This document shows positions 8,038-16,852 of a DNA stretch of 64,000 bases, piece after piece. The stretch's first letter is position 1; every line of letters begins with the position of its first letter. Source of the DNA: a bacterium (GTDB taxonomy: Bacteria; Armatimonadota; Zipacnadia; Zipacnadales; UBA11051). Below the pieces are notes generated by a model. That model ran no database searches. It was not told the DNA's origin and saw only the letters and a program-made list of their open reading frames with translations. The stretch is taken from NCBI GenBank assembly GCA_030604405.1, contig JAUVVY010000002.1, forward strand, positions 124,001-188,000, given 5' to 3'. The position numbers were made by a program, and so were the translations under genes.

Positions 8038-9432
8038 ATGGGAGACGGTATGAAGCTGGTGGCGCCGGCTGTGACGCCGCCGCTTGATCAGGGGTTTCGG
8101 CCGGCAGTGTTGGCTAATCGGGCATTTCTCGAAGATGTTGACAAGTCCGGCCAGGGCGCAGCCTTAGGCATCGCCCTGGAGCGCAATGATGCGGCAGTGA
8201 CCGTGTATGAGACCGAGGTATTCGCGCCCGACGCCCCCGCGGCACAGGCAAATCTCGAGTATGTCGAGCGGCTGGTGAAATTCCTGCTGTGGCAACGCGG
8301 CGGATGGAAGCTCACCGTTGCCGGCGATGCGCAGATCGCCGACCATATCAAGCAGGCCTATGCCGCCGACGGTATCCGGGCCTTCGATGCTGACCTGATG
8401 TTGAGCGTGTATGAGCAGCCCTTTGTCGTAGAAAACGTCGCGTACGAGGAGCTGCCAAGCGCCTCTGAGGGTACGGTGGCACTCGGAGGGCACCTTGAGG
8501 GCTGCCGCATCGGATTTGACCTGGGTGCCAGCGACCGCAAGACCAGCGCGGTGCTTGACGGTGCGACGGTCTTTTCCGAGGAGGTCATCTGGGATCCGAA
8601 GAATCAGGCCGACCCGCAATACCACTATGACGGTGTGATGGACTGTATCCAGCGCGCCGCCGAGTACCTGCCGTACGTTGATGCCATCGGCGGCAGCGCA
8701 GCCGGCATCTACATCAACAACCGCGCTCTGGTCGCCTCGCTCTTCCGAGGCATCCCCAAGGATCAATTCGATGCGAAGATCAAGGACATGTTCATCAATA
8801 TCGGCAAGGAATTTGGCGTGCCGCTGGTGGTGGTCAATGACGGCGAGGTCACTGCGCTGGCCGGTGCCATGGAGCTTGACGACACCGGCGTGCTGGGGAT
8901 TGCCATGGGTTCCAGCGAAGCCGGCGGCTATGTCACCCTCGACGGCAATATCACCGGCTGGCTCAATGAGCTGGCCTTCTGCCCGGTGGACTACAATCCG
9001 GATGGCCCTGTAGATGAATGGTCAGGGGATTACGGCGTCGGCTCGCAGTACTTCTCGCAGCAGTGCGTCGCGCGGCTCGTGCCTGTCGCCGGTATTGACC
9101 TGGATCGCGACATGGGCCAGCCCGAGCAGTTGCAGGCCGTGCAGGAGCTCATGGCGAAAGGGGACGAGCGGGCGCGGCAGATCATGGAGACCGTCGGCTG
9201 CTACCTCGGCTATGCCATCGCACACTACGCCGATTTCTACGATTTGAAGCACGTGCTGGTGCTGGGGCGAGTAACATCGGGCGAAGGCGGACATATCATC
9301 ATCGAGCAGGCACAAAGGGCCCTGGCGGAAGAATTCCCCGAACTGGGAGAGCAGGTGAGTCTGCAGACGCCTGATGAGGCCAGCCGCCGCGTTGGTCAAG
9401 CAATAGCGGCTGCGAGCCTGCCAGAAATATGA
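8038..9432 (+). CDS. ROK-family-like sugar kinase/ASKHA protein
   Basis: 464 residues from the ATG at 8038, which has AGAGGGA 7 bases upstream; an in-frame upstream start at 7960 is not supported. The C-terminal two thirds has an ASKHA fold: phosphate-1 loop IGFDLGASDRK, then VDAIGGSAAGIYINN, VPLVVVNDGEVTALAGAM and GIAMGSSEAGGY. The ROK family phosphorylates hexoses or acts as repressor. About 140 extra residues precede the ATP loop, and the usual ROK zinc motif (CxCGxxGCxE) is absent; its place reads DEWSGDYGVGSQYF. No helix-turn-helix is seen, so it is more likely an enzyme than a repressor. A PIG-L-like deacetylase follows 46 bases later, suggesting amino-sugar work, which is inference. 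Confidence 0.75.
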   Translation: MGDGMKLVAPAVTPPLDQGFRPAVLANRAFLEDVDKSGQGAALGIALERNDAAVTVYETEVFAPDAPAAQANLEYVERLVKFLLWQRGGWKLTVAGDAQIADHIKQAYAADGIRAFDADLMLSVYEQPFVVENVAYEELPSASEGTVALGGHLEGCRIGFDLGASDRKTSAVLDGATVFSEEVIWDPKNQADPQYHYDGVMDCIQRAAEYLPYVDAIGGSAAGIYINNRALVASLFRGIPKDQFDAKIKDMFINIGKEFGVPLVVVNDGEVTALAGAMELDDTGVLGIAMGSSEAGGYVTLDGNITGWLNELAFCPVDYNPDGPVDEWSGDYGVGSQYFSQQCVARLVPVAGIDLDRDMGQPEQLQAVQELMAKGDERARQIMETVGCYLGYAIAHYADFYDLKHVLVLGRVTSGEGGHIIIEQAQRALAEEFPELGEQVSLQTPDEASRRVGQAIAAASLPEI

Positions 9433-9462
9433 AGCAGCGCTGCAGATTTGCGAACGCTGCTT
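9432..9462 (+). other. Hairpin between ROK-like and PIG-L-like genes
   Basis: An 8-bp inverted repeat (AAGCAGCG ... CGCTGCTT) fills the short gap just before the ribosome site of the next gene. There is no U-tract, so it is not a terminator; it may shape mRNA stability or translation of the downstream gene. Confidence 0.4.
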
Positions 9463-9478
9463 GAAGGGAAGTGATAAG

Positions 9479-10327
9479 ATGGATTTCACCCAGGAAGGTG
9501 GGGAGCTGTTTGTTCCTGATGGCAGCGCGGAGGCCGAGGCCCTCGCGCGGACTACCTACATGGGCATCGGCGCGCATCAGGATGACCTGGAGATCATGGC
9601 CTATGACGGCATCCTGAGGTGCTTCGGGCAGCCCGAGCAATGGTTCTGCGGCCTCACGGTGACCAACGGCAGCGGCAGCCCGCGTGATGCCTTATATGCG
9701 GACTACAGCGACGACGAGATGCAGGTAGTGCGCCGCCAGGAGCAAAAGAAGGCCGCTTATATGGGCGAATACTGCGCACAAGTGCTGCTCGATTTCACCA
9801 GCAAGCAAGTGAAAGAGACCGACAAGCAGGCCGTCAGAGAGGACCTCAAGGCGATCATCACAGCGGCCAGGCCCCAGGTCATCTACACCCACAACTTCGC
9901 CGACAAGCACGATACCCACGTGGCGGTTGCGCTGCGCGTGCTTGAGGTGCTGAGGGAACTTCCGCCTGAGGCGCGGCCCGACAAGCTCTACGGCTGCGAG
10001 GTCTGGCGCGATCTCGACTGGATGACAGATGATGACAAGGTCGCATTTGATGTGGCTGGTCACGAGAATCTGGAGATGGCGATGCTGGGCATATTTGACT
10101 CCCAGGACTGCGGGGGCAAGCGCTATGATCTGGCGACAATGGGCCGCCGTGTCGCCAACGCCACCTACTACGCGACGCATGACGTTGACGTCACCCAGAG
10201 CATGATCTTCGCCATGGACCTGACGCCACTGATTGAGGATGACACTCTGGATGTTGACCCTTTCGTAGCCGAGCACATCAGCCGCTTTGCCGCCGATGTC
10301 AGTGACCGCATAGGCAGAATGACCTGA
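9479..10327 (+). CDS. PIG-L/LmbE-like N-acetylglucosaminyl deacetylase family protein
   Basis: 282 residues; ATG at 9479 after GAAGGGAAG. The family motif AHPDD appears as GAHQDDLE near residue 32 (proline replaced by glutamine), with the metal ligands His, Asp and Asp kept. The second site motif HxxxH-like is THNFADKHDTHVA. These zinc enzymes remove acetyl groups from GlcNAc in small molecules or lipids (MshB, BshB, LmbE). No signal peptide, so cytoplasmic. The context next to the ROK-like gene suggests handling of an N-acetylated sugar or glycoside. The precise substrate cannot be read from sequence. Confidence 0.85.
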   Translation: MDFTQEGGELFVPDGSAEAEALARTTYMGIGAHQDDLEIMAYDGILRCFGQPEQWFCGLTVTNGSGSPRDALYADYSDDEMQVVRRQEQKKAAYMGEYCAQVLLDFTSKQVKETDKQAVREDLKAIITAARPQVIYTHNFADKHDTHVAVALRVLEVLRELPPEARPDKLYGCEVWRDLDWMTDDDKVAFDVAGHENLEMAMLGIFDSQDCGGKRYDLATMGRRVANATYYATHDVDVTQSMIFAMDLTPLIEDDTLDVDPFVAEHISRFAADVSDRIGRMT

Positions 10328-10454
10328 ACGGACAGTGAGTGCGAGAGGGGCTATCCACGCCCAGAGGGCAGACGGCGGCTGTCAGGAAACGAGGCTGGCC
10401 GCAGGCCACGAACATTCGCATTTCGTAATAGTTGGCTCATTGGAGATGATGGCA

Positions 10455-12098
10455 ATGTTTAGGGCTTACGATATAGAGCCGAGTCTGGCCGTCCGCTTGG
10501 TTGCCCAGATGTCACGGGTGCGGATTCTGTTCACATTGGCCCTGATGGCGGGGATTTACACAGCGCCGCTAGGCGTGATTGTCAATCCCAATGCTGCGTA
10601 CGCCGGGGTATCGCTGGCAGCTCTACTGGCCATCTATAGCTACTTCGCTGCTAACTGGCAGCGGCACCACACGGCGGGGCGCCTCGATCTGTGTGTGGCG
10701 CTTACAGTCGTAGGCGATGTCGTCGCACTCAGCCTTTTCATCTACGGCACGGCTGGCGCCTACGCCCATTTCTTTATCCTGCTGCTATGTGACGTGGTTT
10801 TCGCCGCCATTTTCTTTCGCGGTCTGGAGCTAGTCTTCATCGTCGGCATCGTATGTGGCGCTTATGCGACAGTGGCCTTTCAAGCCAAACCTGTGGACGA
10901 GATGCTTTGGTTTGTACTAATAGGTTTGACGTCTGCGCTAGTACTCGCGTGGCTTGCCAATGGCTTGGGGCGAGTCCTGGAATTCGAGCGCGTCTCGAAA
11001 GAGCGCATCATCAGACATCTAGGCGCGGGCGTGTGCCTGGTGGACCGCCATGGTCAAGTGATCCTGGCCAACCCTGACTTAGAGCGCCTATCCGGAGTCC
11101 CCCTGAACGATGTCGTTGGGCAGAATCTTAAATCACTACTCAAGTACCATTCAGGGGGACAACTGGTTCCTCTATTCGAAGGCCTGGAAGCAACCTTCGC
11201 AAGCGACCAGGCAGACGAGGTGGAGATTGCACTTATCCACCCCGAACCTATGATCCTGCTTCGGAGTGCGGTGCCTTGCCCCACCAGTGGCGGAACGCTC
11301 TCGGCCTGGGTCATCGTGTGGCAGGATATAGCTGAGATTCCCGATCTGGTAAGGGCGAAAGAAGAAGGCCTGCAAGTTGTGTCCCACGAGATCCGCTCTG
11401 GCGTCAGCAACTTAAGCATGCTGGTGCAGGTGCTTCAGGGCGTGACGGGCGACCTGGATGAGCAGAAGCGACGGCAAGTCGTGGACCACCTGCGGGATCA
11501 CGCTGATTATCTGGCCAGTTTGGTCGCCTCTATGATGGACCTTGCCAGATTTGACGATCCCGAATTTAGGCTCGACCGCACGCCGCTGGATATCAGGCCG
11601 ATGCTTGAGACACTGACAGCGACGTTCGCGACTCGCTGCGAGCAGGCCGCGTTGGTTTTTCTGTCCGACTACCCGGATGAATTGCCTACCATCTGGGCCG
11701 ATGAGGGCCGCCTCCAGGAGGTCCTCGTGAATCTGTGCGAGAATGCGATGAGATATACGCCTCCTGCGGGCACTATTAGTCTCACGGTGAAGCAGTCGGA
11801 CAATACGCTGCAGTGTAGCGTCACTGACACGGGAGTGGGGATTGCTCCTGAGTTTCAGGATCGCATCTTTGAGAAGTTCGTAGCAGGGGCGAAGGCGCCA
11901 AAGGAAAGTGGCAGCAAGCTGACTGCAGGAGGCCTGGGTCTGGGTCTGGCCCTCGCCAAGAGGATAGTTGAGCTCCACGACGGCACCATCGAACTCGACA
12001 GTGCGCCCGGCCAAGGCACTACTTTCACCCTGACTCTGCCCCTGGAGCCGCCTGAAGAGCTTCAAGACGCGTCTGCCTCGCGCGCTGTTGATAGCTGA
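10455..12098 (+). CDS. Membrane sensor histidine kinase with PAS domain
   Basis: About 547 residues from the ATG at 10455 (GGAG 9 bases upstream); ATGs at 10446/10449 and a longer frame from 10335 are less likely. Five to six hydrophobic segments lie in residues about 20-170. They are followed by a PAS-like region (LGAGVCLVDRHGQVILANPDLERLSG, described as a pattern from about 189), the H-box VVSHEIRSGV (His about 311), the N-box NLCENAMRY, the G1 box DTGVGI and the G2 box GGLGLGLALAKRIV. It is a class I kinase that should autophosphorylate and pass phosphate to a response regulator; no regulator gene is adjacent, so it is an orphan. The signal is unknown; the multi-helix N-terminus suggests sensing within or near the membrane. 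Confidence 0.9.
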   Translation: MFRAYDIEPSLAVRLVAQMSRVRILFTLALMAGIYTAPLGVIVNPNAAYAGVSLAALLAIYSYFAANWQRHHTAGRLDLCVALTVVGDVVALSLFIYGTAGAYAHFFILLLCDVVFAAIFFRGLELVFIVGIVCGAYATVAFQAKPVDEMLWFVLIGLTSALVLAWLANGLGRVLEFERVSKERIIRHLGAGVCLVDRHGQVILANPDLERLSGVPLNDVVGQNLKSLLKYHSGGQLVPLFEGLEATFASDQADEVEIALIHPEPMILLRSAVPCPTSGGTLSAWVIVWQDIAEIPDLVRAKEEGLQVVSHEIRSGVSNLSMLVQVLQGVTGDLDEQKRRQVVDHLRDHADYLASLVASMMDLARFDDPEFRLDRTPLDIRPMLETLTATFATRCEQAALVFLSDYPDELPTIWADEGRLQEVLVNLCENAMRYTPPAGTISLTVKQSDNTLQCSVTDTGVGIAPEFQDRIFEKFVAGAKAPKESGSKLTAGGLGLGLALAKRIVELHDGTIELDSAPGQGTTFTLTLPLEPPEELQDASASRAVDS

Positions 12099-12182
12099 GA
12101 CGAAGGCTAGGGGAGATGAAAAACGCAGGCCGGTGATGAACCTCCGCGCTCTTATCTGTGGCTCTCAGAGAACCGCGCTCCC

Positions 12183-12977
12183 TCAGTCGCTCTCTGGGCC
12201 CCGATGAGTTGTGCACCGACGCATCAACTCGGGCACTACTTCATCGCTCTTAACCTTGCGAATAACCTCAACGGCTCCCTCTATCCACAGATCGAGAATC
12301 GCACGGCCTTTGCCGACGGTGGCCTTGTCCGGCCCGCCACAGACCATATCTCCCCATTCCGCAATCCAGTCGACAGGCGTTAGCACCGCCTTGGAATCAA
12401 GTTGGGACTTCCCCGACGGGCCCCAGTATTTGCCGCTCGTACGCTCCATCCTGATTAGCTCGGGCATGACGGCCAGAGCAACGCTCGTCTCCAGCTCACC
12501 GGCGTGACCGTAATGCTCGCTCTCCAGAAGCGGCGTGATCTCGTCCATCTTGCCGGCGAAGGGCGGAATCGAATAGACCGCATAGGCCCGCCCTGTCTCC
12601 AGCACGTGATACAGAATCCCATCACACATCGGCGCATTGCCGCCGTGGCCGTGCAGCATGACAATCTTGTTGAACCCGTTACGATGGATCTCATCGCAAA
12701 TGCAGGTCACGTGCTCTAACAGCACGTCGGATTGGATGTGCACCGCGCCGGGCTGGAAACGGCACTGAGCCACGAAGGTGTAGGGAATCGTCGGCATGAC
12801 GACAAGCGGCTCTTGTGCTGCGATCTGCTCGGCAACGTGGTCAATGATGATCGCGTCACAGCCCAGCGGCAGGTGTGGCCCGTGCCGTTCCAGGCTGCCC
12901 ACCGGTATCATCGCCACGCCCTCGGCCTGCTTGCAGGCCTTGCCCAGGTCGTCTGAGGTCAATTCCATCCATCTCAT
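12183..12977 (-). CDS. Creatininase-family amidohydrolase
   Basis: 264 residues; ATG at 12977 with GGAGGGGGA. Creatininase/MftE signature residues are present: GSLERHGPHLPLGCD (metal Glu, His, Asp), MLHGHGGN and GHAGELETS. Members are metal-dependent hydrolases of cyclic amides or formamides (creatininase, FAPy deformylase, MftE). It is the last gene of the minus-strand run of five amidohydrolases and lies 28 bases beyond the last of them, so co-transcription is likely. The pairing suggests a pathway that opens and cleaves a cyclic or amide substrate, but the substrate is not deducible. Confidence 0.88.
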   Translation of the reverse strand: MRWMELTSDDLGKACKQAEGVAMIPVGSLERHGPHLPLGCDAIIIDHVAEQIAAQEPLVVMPTIPYTFVAQCRFQPGAVHIQSDVLLEHVTCICDEIHRNGFNKIVMLHGHGGNAPMCDGILYHVLETGRAYAVYSIPPFAGKMDEITPLLESEHYGHAGELETSVALAVMPELIRMERTSGKYWGPSGKSQLDSKAVLTPVDWIAEWGDMVCGGPDKATVGKGRAILDLWIEGAVEVIRKVKSDEVVPELMRRCTTHRGPESD

Positions 12978-13005
12978 GCTGATCCCCCTCCTGTCGTGCA
13001 GACAT

Positions 13006-13896
13006 TTAGAATTTCAATATGCGCTCCGCGTTCTTGTGGCAAATCTTATCGTAAACTTCCTGCGATATCTTATCTTCTGCCAGTGCATCGCTCATGAAAT
13101 TGAGCAGGTTGACCAGCACGTTTTCCCGGTTAGGCGGTGCGCAGACATCGGTGCCGAAGCAAAGCTGGTCCTGAAGCTCGGCCATGAACCAGTAGCCGAA
13201 CTCGGGGTCGCGGCTGACAGCGTTGTAGCCGCTTCCTGCCGACAGATCGCCGATTACATTAGGATATTTGCGCATCAGCTCGACCACGCGTCCGCCCTCG
13301 ACCACCGGCTCGTTGGGGTAACCGGCCCAGTTGTCCTCATTAACGTCGCCGCTGATATGCGACCACCACGGCTGTGAGTGGCACAGCCACACCAGGTCCG
13401 GATGCTTTTGGATCTGCTGCTCGAACCGGGGAAGCCCCAGGTCGTCTATCAGGCCATAGGTTCCGCCATCTTGTGCTGCAATGTGAAATGTCAGCGGAAT
13501 GTCGGCCTTCTCGACGTGGTCGAAGAGGTTCTCGACGCGCGGATCATCGAAGTAGAGATTGCAGCACACCTCACCGATGCCCCGGCAGCCGATGTCCTTG
13601 TAGTATGACAGCATGTAGCCCAGGTCGGCGTCCGGTGTGTTATGACACTGGCGCGGATCAATGTTGCAAAATGGGATGAAGCGGTCCGGATACTTCTCCC
13701 ATACCGCGAATATCTCTTCATTGGACTGTATTACTGGCACGTTGTCGGGGTTCGTGCATGGCAGCAGCACGCCTTTGTCAATGCCGGCATGGTCGTACAT
13801 TTCGATGAGCTCCCAGGGCGTGGCGAAGCAATTGTCGCGCCCCGGCCAGGGCATTGTGCGCTTCGGCGTTGTGTGCACATGAATGTCAATAACCAT
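13006..13896 (-). CDS. Amidohydrolase-2 family protein, paralogue 5 of tandem array
   Basis: 296 residues from the ATG at 13896 (GGAGGTG upstream); a longer frame to 14037 is a readthrough of the spacer. Metal-binding HxH is in VIDIHVHTT, further likely ligands are in GIGEVCCN, LTFHIAAQ, WLCHSQPWW and LCFGTDVC. Known relatives (PF04909) are decarboxylases or hydrolases with a Zn or Mn site. It keeps the shared array blocks YPDRFIPFCNIDPR and GDLSAGSGYNAVSRDP. Together with its four siblings it forms a gene-duplication cluster followed by the creatininase-like gene. Confidence 0.87.
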   Translation of the reverse strand: MVIDIHVHTTPKRTMPWPGRDNCFATPWELIEMYDHAGIDKGVLLPCTNPDNVPVIQSNEEIFAVWEKYPDRFIPFCNIDPRQCHNTPDADLGYMLSYYKDIGCRGIGEVCCNLYFDDPRVENLFDHVEKADIPLTFHIAAQDGGTYGLIDDLGLPRFEQQIQKHPDLVWLCHSQPWWSHISGDVNEDNWAGYPNEPVVEGGRVVELMRKYPNVIGDLSAGSGYNAVSRDPEFGYWFMAELQDQLCFGTDVCAPPNRENVLVNLLNFMSDALAEDKISQEVYDKICHKNAERILKF

Positions 13897-13951
13897 CGTT
13901 GGCACCTCCGTGTGGCTCACTGATTTGGTGTGTGGATGCGGTGCGTACGGC

Positions 13952-14842
13952 TCAAATCCCCAGCACGCGCTGGGCGTTCTTGTAGGCAATCTTCTCGAAT
14001 ACTTCCTGCGAAATTCTGTCATTTCCAAGCGCGTCATTGAGGAAGTTCGCCAGGTTCACCAACACGCTGTCGCGGCCGCCGGGTGAGCAGATATCTGTGC
14101 CGAAACAGAGCTGATCCTGGAATTCATCAAAGAACCAGTAGCCGAATTCCGGGTCCCGGCTGACCGCGTTGTAGCCGCTTCCTGCGGACAGATCGCCATA
14201 TACGTTGGGGCACTTCTCCATCAACTCCACCACGCGCCCGCCTTCCACAACCGCGCCCTTTGGATAGCTGCCCCAATTGTCTTCATTGACATCACCGCTG
14301 ATGTGCGACCACCACGGCTGCGAATGGCACAGCCAGACGAGGTCCGGGAATTTCCGGATCGCCTTTTCGAACCGGGGCAGACCCAGCTCATCTATTAGCC
14401 CGTAGCTATTGCCCTCCCGGGTGGCGATATGGAAGCACAGCGGCATTGCGCATTGCTCGGCGTGGTAAAACAGGTTCTCGACTCGCGGGTCATCGTAGTA
14501 CAGGTTGCAGCAGACCTCGCCGATTCCACGGCAGCCGTGGTCCTGGTACCAGCCGATGTAATAAGAGAGGTCTTCCTCTGGGTTGTTGTTCCACAGGCGC
14601 GGGTCAATATTACAGAAGGGGATAAAGCGGTCCGGGTACTGCTCAACTATCGCCAGGATTTCCTCATTCGACTGCACGCAGTGGATGCCTTCCGGATTGG
14701 CATTGGGAAGCAGCACAGCCTGCGTTATGCCTGCGGTATCGTACATCTCGATAAGCTCTTGCGGCGTGGCCAGGGTTTGATCCCCGCCCTTCCAGAGAAT
14801 ACTTGGCATGGCGGTTGTATGCACGTGAATGTCTATGAACAT
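13952..14842 (-). CDS. Amidohydrolase-2 family protein, paralogue 4 of tandem array
   Basis: 296 residues, ATG at 14842 with GGAGGA 6 bases upstream. HxH in FIDIHVHTT, Glu in GIGEVCCN, His in LCFHIATR and WLCHSQPWW, Asp in LCFGTDIC. Its start overlaps the 3' end of paralogue 3 by 10 bases, so the two are probably translationally coupled. It appears closest to paralogue 5 by eye (long shared runs such as SHISGDVNEDNW). Cytoplasmic, no signal peptide. Confidence 0.87.
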   Translation of the reverse strand: MFIDIHVHTTAMPSILWKGGDQTLATPQELIEMYDTAGITQAVLLPNANPEGIHCVQSNEEILAIVEQYPDRFIPFCNIDPRLWNNNPEEDLSYYIGWYQDHGCRGIGEVCCNLYYDDPRVENLFYHAEQCAMPLCFHIATREGNSYGLIDELGLPRFEKAIRKFPDLVWLCHSQPWWSHISGDVNEDNWGSYPKGAVVEGGRVVELMEKCPNVYGDLSAGSGYNAVSRDPEFGYWFFDEFQDQLCFGTDICSPGGRDSVLVNLANFLNDALGNDRISQEVFEKIAYKNAQRVLGI

Positions 14843-15738
14843 GTCTTGTCCTCCATGCCTAGCAGCCTCTGTGCGTTTTCAAATGCGATTTTGTCAAACA
14901 CTTCCTGTGTGATCCTGCCTTTCTCGAGTGCGTCCTTGAGGAAGTTGGCGAGATCGATCAGAACATTGTCGCGGTTGCTGGGAGCGCAGACGTCTGTGCC
15001 GAAACAGAGCTTGTCCTGGAACTCGGTCAGGAACCGATAGCCGAATTCGGGGTCGCGGCTGACGGAATTGAAGCCACTACCTGCCGACAGATCGCCATAC
15101 ACATTGGGGTGATGCAGCAGCTCAGGCACCTTACCGCCTTCGGTCACCGGCCCTTTGGGATAGCCGCCGCGGGTGCCCTCGCTAACGTCACCGCTCATCT
15201 CCGACCAGAATGCCTGTGAGTGGCACAGGAACTTCAACTCGGGGAATCTCTCAACAGTCTTCTCAAAGCGCGGCAGATTCAGGTCGTCAATGATGCCGTA
15301 GGTGCCGCCCTGACGAGTAGCCACGTGGAAGGTCAACAACATCCCGGTCTTCTCAGCGTGGTAGAAGAGATTCTGCATCAGCGGGTCGTCAAAGTACAGA
15401 TTGGCGCACACTTCCCCGACCCCCGGACAGCCACGCTCTCTGTAATACTCCATCAGATACGCCAGGTCGGCGTCGGGCGAATTGTCAATCATCCTCGGGT
15501 CAATGTTGCAGAACGCAATGAAGCGGTCCGGGTACCGCTCCGCGATTTCGATAGCATCTTCGTTGGACTGCACGACATGGGCGCACTCGGGATTTATGCC
15601 TGGTAGAATCACCGCCTTTTCGATGCCTACCTCATCGTACATCTCGATTAGCTCCTCCGGCGTCGCGTATGTCTGGTCACTACCGTATCGGTTGGGGCTC
15701 GGTTTGTTTCTCGTATGCACGTGAATGTCTATAAACAT
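14833..15738 (-). CDS. Amidohydrolase-2 family protein, paralogue 3 of tandem array
   Basis: 301 residues, ATG at 15738 with GAGAGGA upstream. Same layout as its siblings: FIDIHVHTR, GVGEVCAN, LTFHVATR, FLCHSQAFW and LCFGTDVC. The C-terminus carries a short extra tail (MEDKTCS) that is read through the ribosome site and start of paralogue 4. The middle region differs most (TVERFPELKF and VSEGTRGGYP), so substrate contacts may differ. Confidence 0.87.
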   Translation of the reverse strand: MFIDIHVHTRNKPSPNRYGSDQTYATPEELIEMYDEVGIEKAVILPGINPECAHVVQSNEDAIEIAERYPDRFIAFCNIDPRMIDNSPDADLAYLMEYYRERGCPGVGEVCANLYFDDPLMQNLFYHAEKTGMLLTFHVATRQGGTYGIIDDLNLPRFEKTVERFPELKFLCHSQAFWSEMSGDVSEGTRGGYPKGPVTEGGKVPELLHHPNVYGDLSAGSGFNSVSRDPEFGYRFLTEFQDKLCFGTDVCAPSNRDNVLIDLANFLKDALEKGRITQEVFDKIAFENAQRLLGMEDKTCS

Positions 15739-15755
15739 CTTCGTCCTCTCTTCTT

Positions 15756-15840
15756 CGCGTAGGTCGGGCTTGCCCGCAGGCCCTGCCGTGTGCGCCCTGA
15801 GCTTGTCGAAGGGAGCGAAGTCGAAGGCCAGCCCGACGCC
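15756..15840. repeat. Composite dispersed repeat between amidohydrolase genes
   Basis: Starts with a variant of the palindromic family (cgcgtaggtcgggcttgccc) and continues with CCCTGAGCTTGTCGAAGGG and gcgaagtcgaaggccagcccgac. Parts match the repeats at 20361-20440 and 63316-63413. It sits inside the probable operon, so it should be transcribed. Confidence 0.7.
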
Positions 15841-15877
15841 ATATTGTTAGCGTCAGTTCCGTCCACTCACCGTACAG

Positions 15878-16768
15878 TTACAGTTTCAGCACTCGCTCGG
15901 CGTTCTTGTGCGAGATCTTGTCGAACACTTCCTGGCTGATCTTGCCCTTGGCCAGCGCGTCTTCCATGAAGTTCTTGAGGTTAATCAACGTGTTGTCGCG
16001 ATTACTCGGCTGGCACACGTCGGTCGCGAAGCAAAGCTGGTCCTGGAATTCATCAAAGAACCAGTAGCCCCAATCGGGATCGCGACTGACGGCATTGTAG
16101 CCGCTGCCGGCCGACAGGTCGCCATAGATGTTGGGGTACTTGCTCATCAGCTCGACCACGCGGCCGCCTTCGACTACCGGGCCCTTCGGATAGCCGCCCC
16201 AGGTCTCCTCGGTGACGTCGCCGCTGACGTATGACCACCAGGGGTTGCTGTGAGCGAGGAAGGTGAGGCCGGGATGGGTCTTGACCTGCTCTTCGAGGCG
16301 GGGGAGACCGAAGCTGTCAATCAGGCCATAGGTGTTGCCCTCCTGGGCGGCGACGTGGAAGAGCAGGGGCATGTCGCATTTTTCGGCGTGGTCGCAAAGG
16401 TTGGTGACGCGGGGGTCATCCCACCAGAGGTTGGCAGTCATCTCGCCGATGCCCTTGCAGCCCTTGTCCTTGTAATGGTTGATTGCGAAGGACAGGTCAA
16501 CATCGGGCGAGTTGCGCATCAGGCGGGGGTCTATGTTGCAGAACGGAATGAAGCGGTCGGGGTATTTTTCTGCGATCATCAGGATGTCTTCGTTGCTCTG
16601 GGTGAGGAAGTTGCACTCGGGGATGACCAGCGGGAGCATGACTCCCTTGTCAATGCCGACTTCGTCATACATCTCGATGAACTGCTCAGGCGTTGGCGGG
16701 CCTTGCATATCAGGTCCCCAGGTCAAGTCCGAAATCATCGCTATGTGGATGTGTATGTCAATAAACAT
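15878..16768 (-). CDS. Amidohydrolase-2 family protein, paralogue 2 of tandem array
   Basis: 296 residues, ATG at 16768 with GGAGGT. HxH reads FIDIHIHIA; further ligands in GIGEMTAN, LLFHVAAQ, FLAHSNPWW and LCFATDVC. It differs from paralogues 3-5 in the NLWWDDPRVTNL block and shares AxHYKDKGCKGIGE with paralogue 1. The C-terminus is the array standard ISQEVFDKISHKNAERVLKL. Confidence 0.87.
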   Translation of the reverse strand: MFIDIHIHIAMISDLTWGPDMQGPPTPEQFIEMYDEVGIDKGVMLPLVIPECNFLTQSNEDILMIAEKYPDRFIPFCNIDPRLMRNSPDVDLSFAINHYKDKGCKGIGEMTANLWWDDPRVTNLCDHAEKCDMPLLFHVAAQEGNTYGLIDSFGLPRLEEQVKTHPGLTFLAHSNPWWSYVSGDVTEETWGGYPKGPVVEGGRVVELMSKYPNIYGDLSAGSGYNAVSRDPDWGYWFFDEFQDQLCFATDVCQPSNRDNTLINLKNFMEDALAKGKISQEVFDKISHKNAERVLKL

Positions 16769-16852
16769 ATCAAACCTCCGGTACGCTTTCGCCCGTATCG
16801 GGCGTGATTGAGACGCTTTGCCTATGCTATCAGGACCAAGACATGCGGAAAT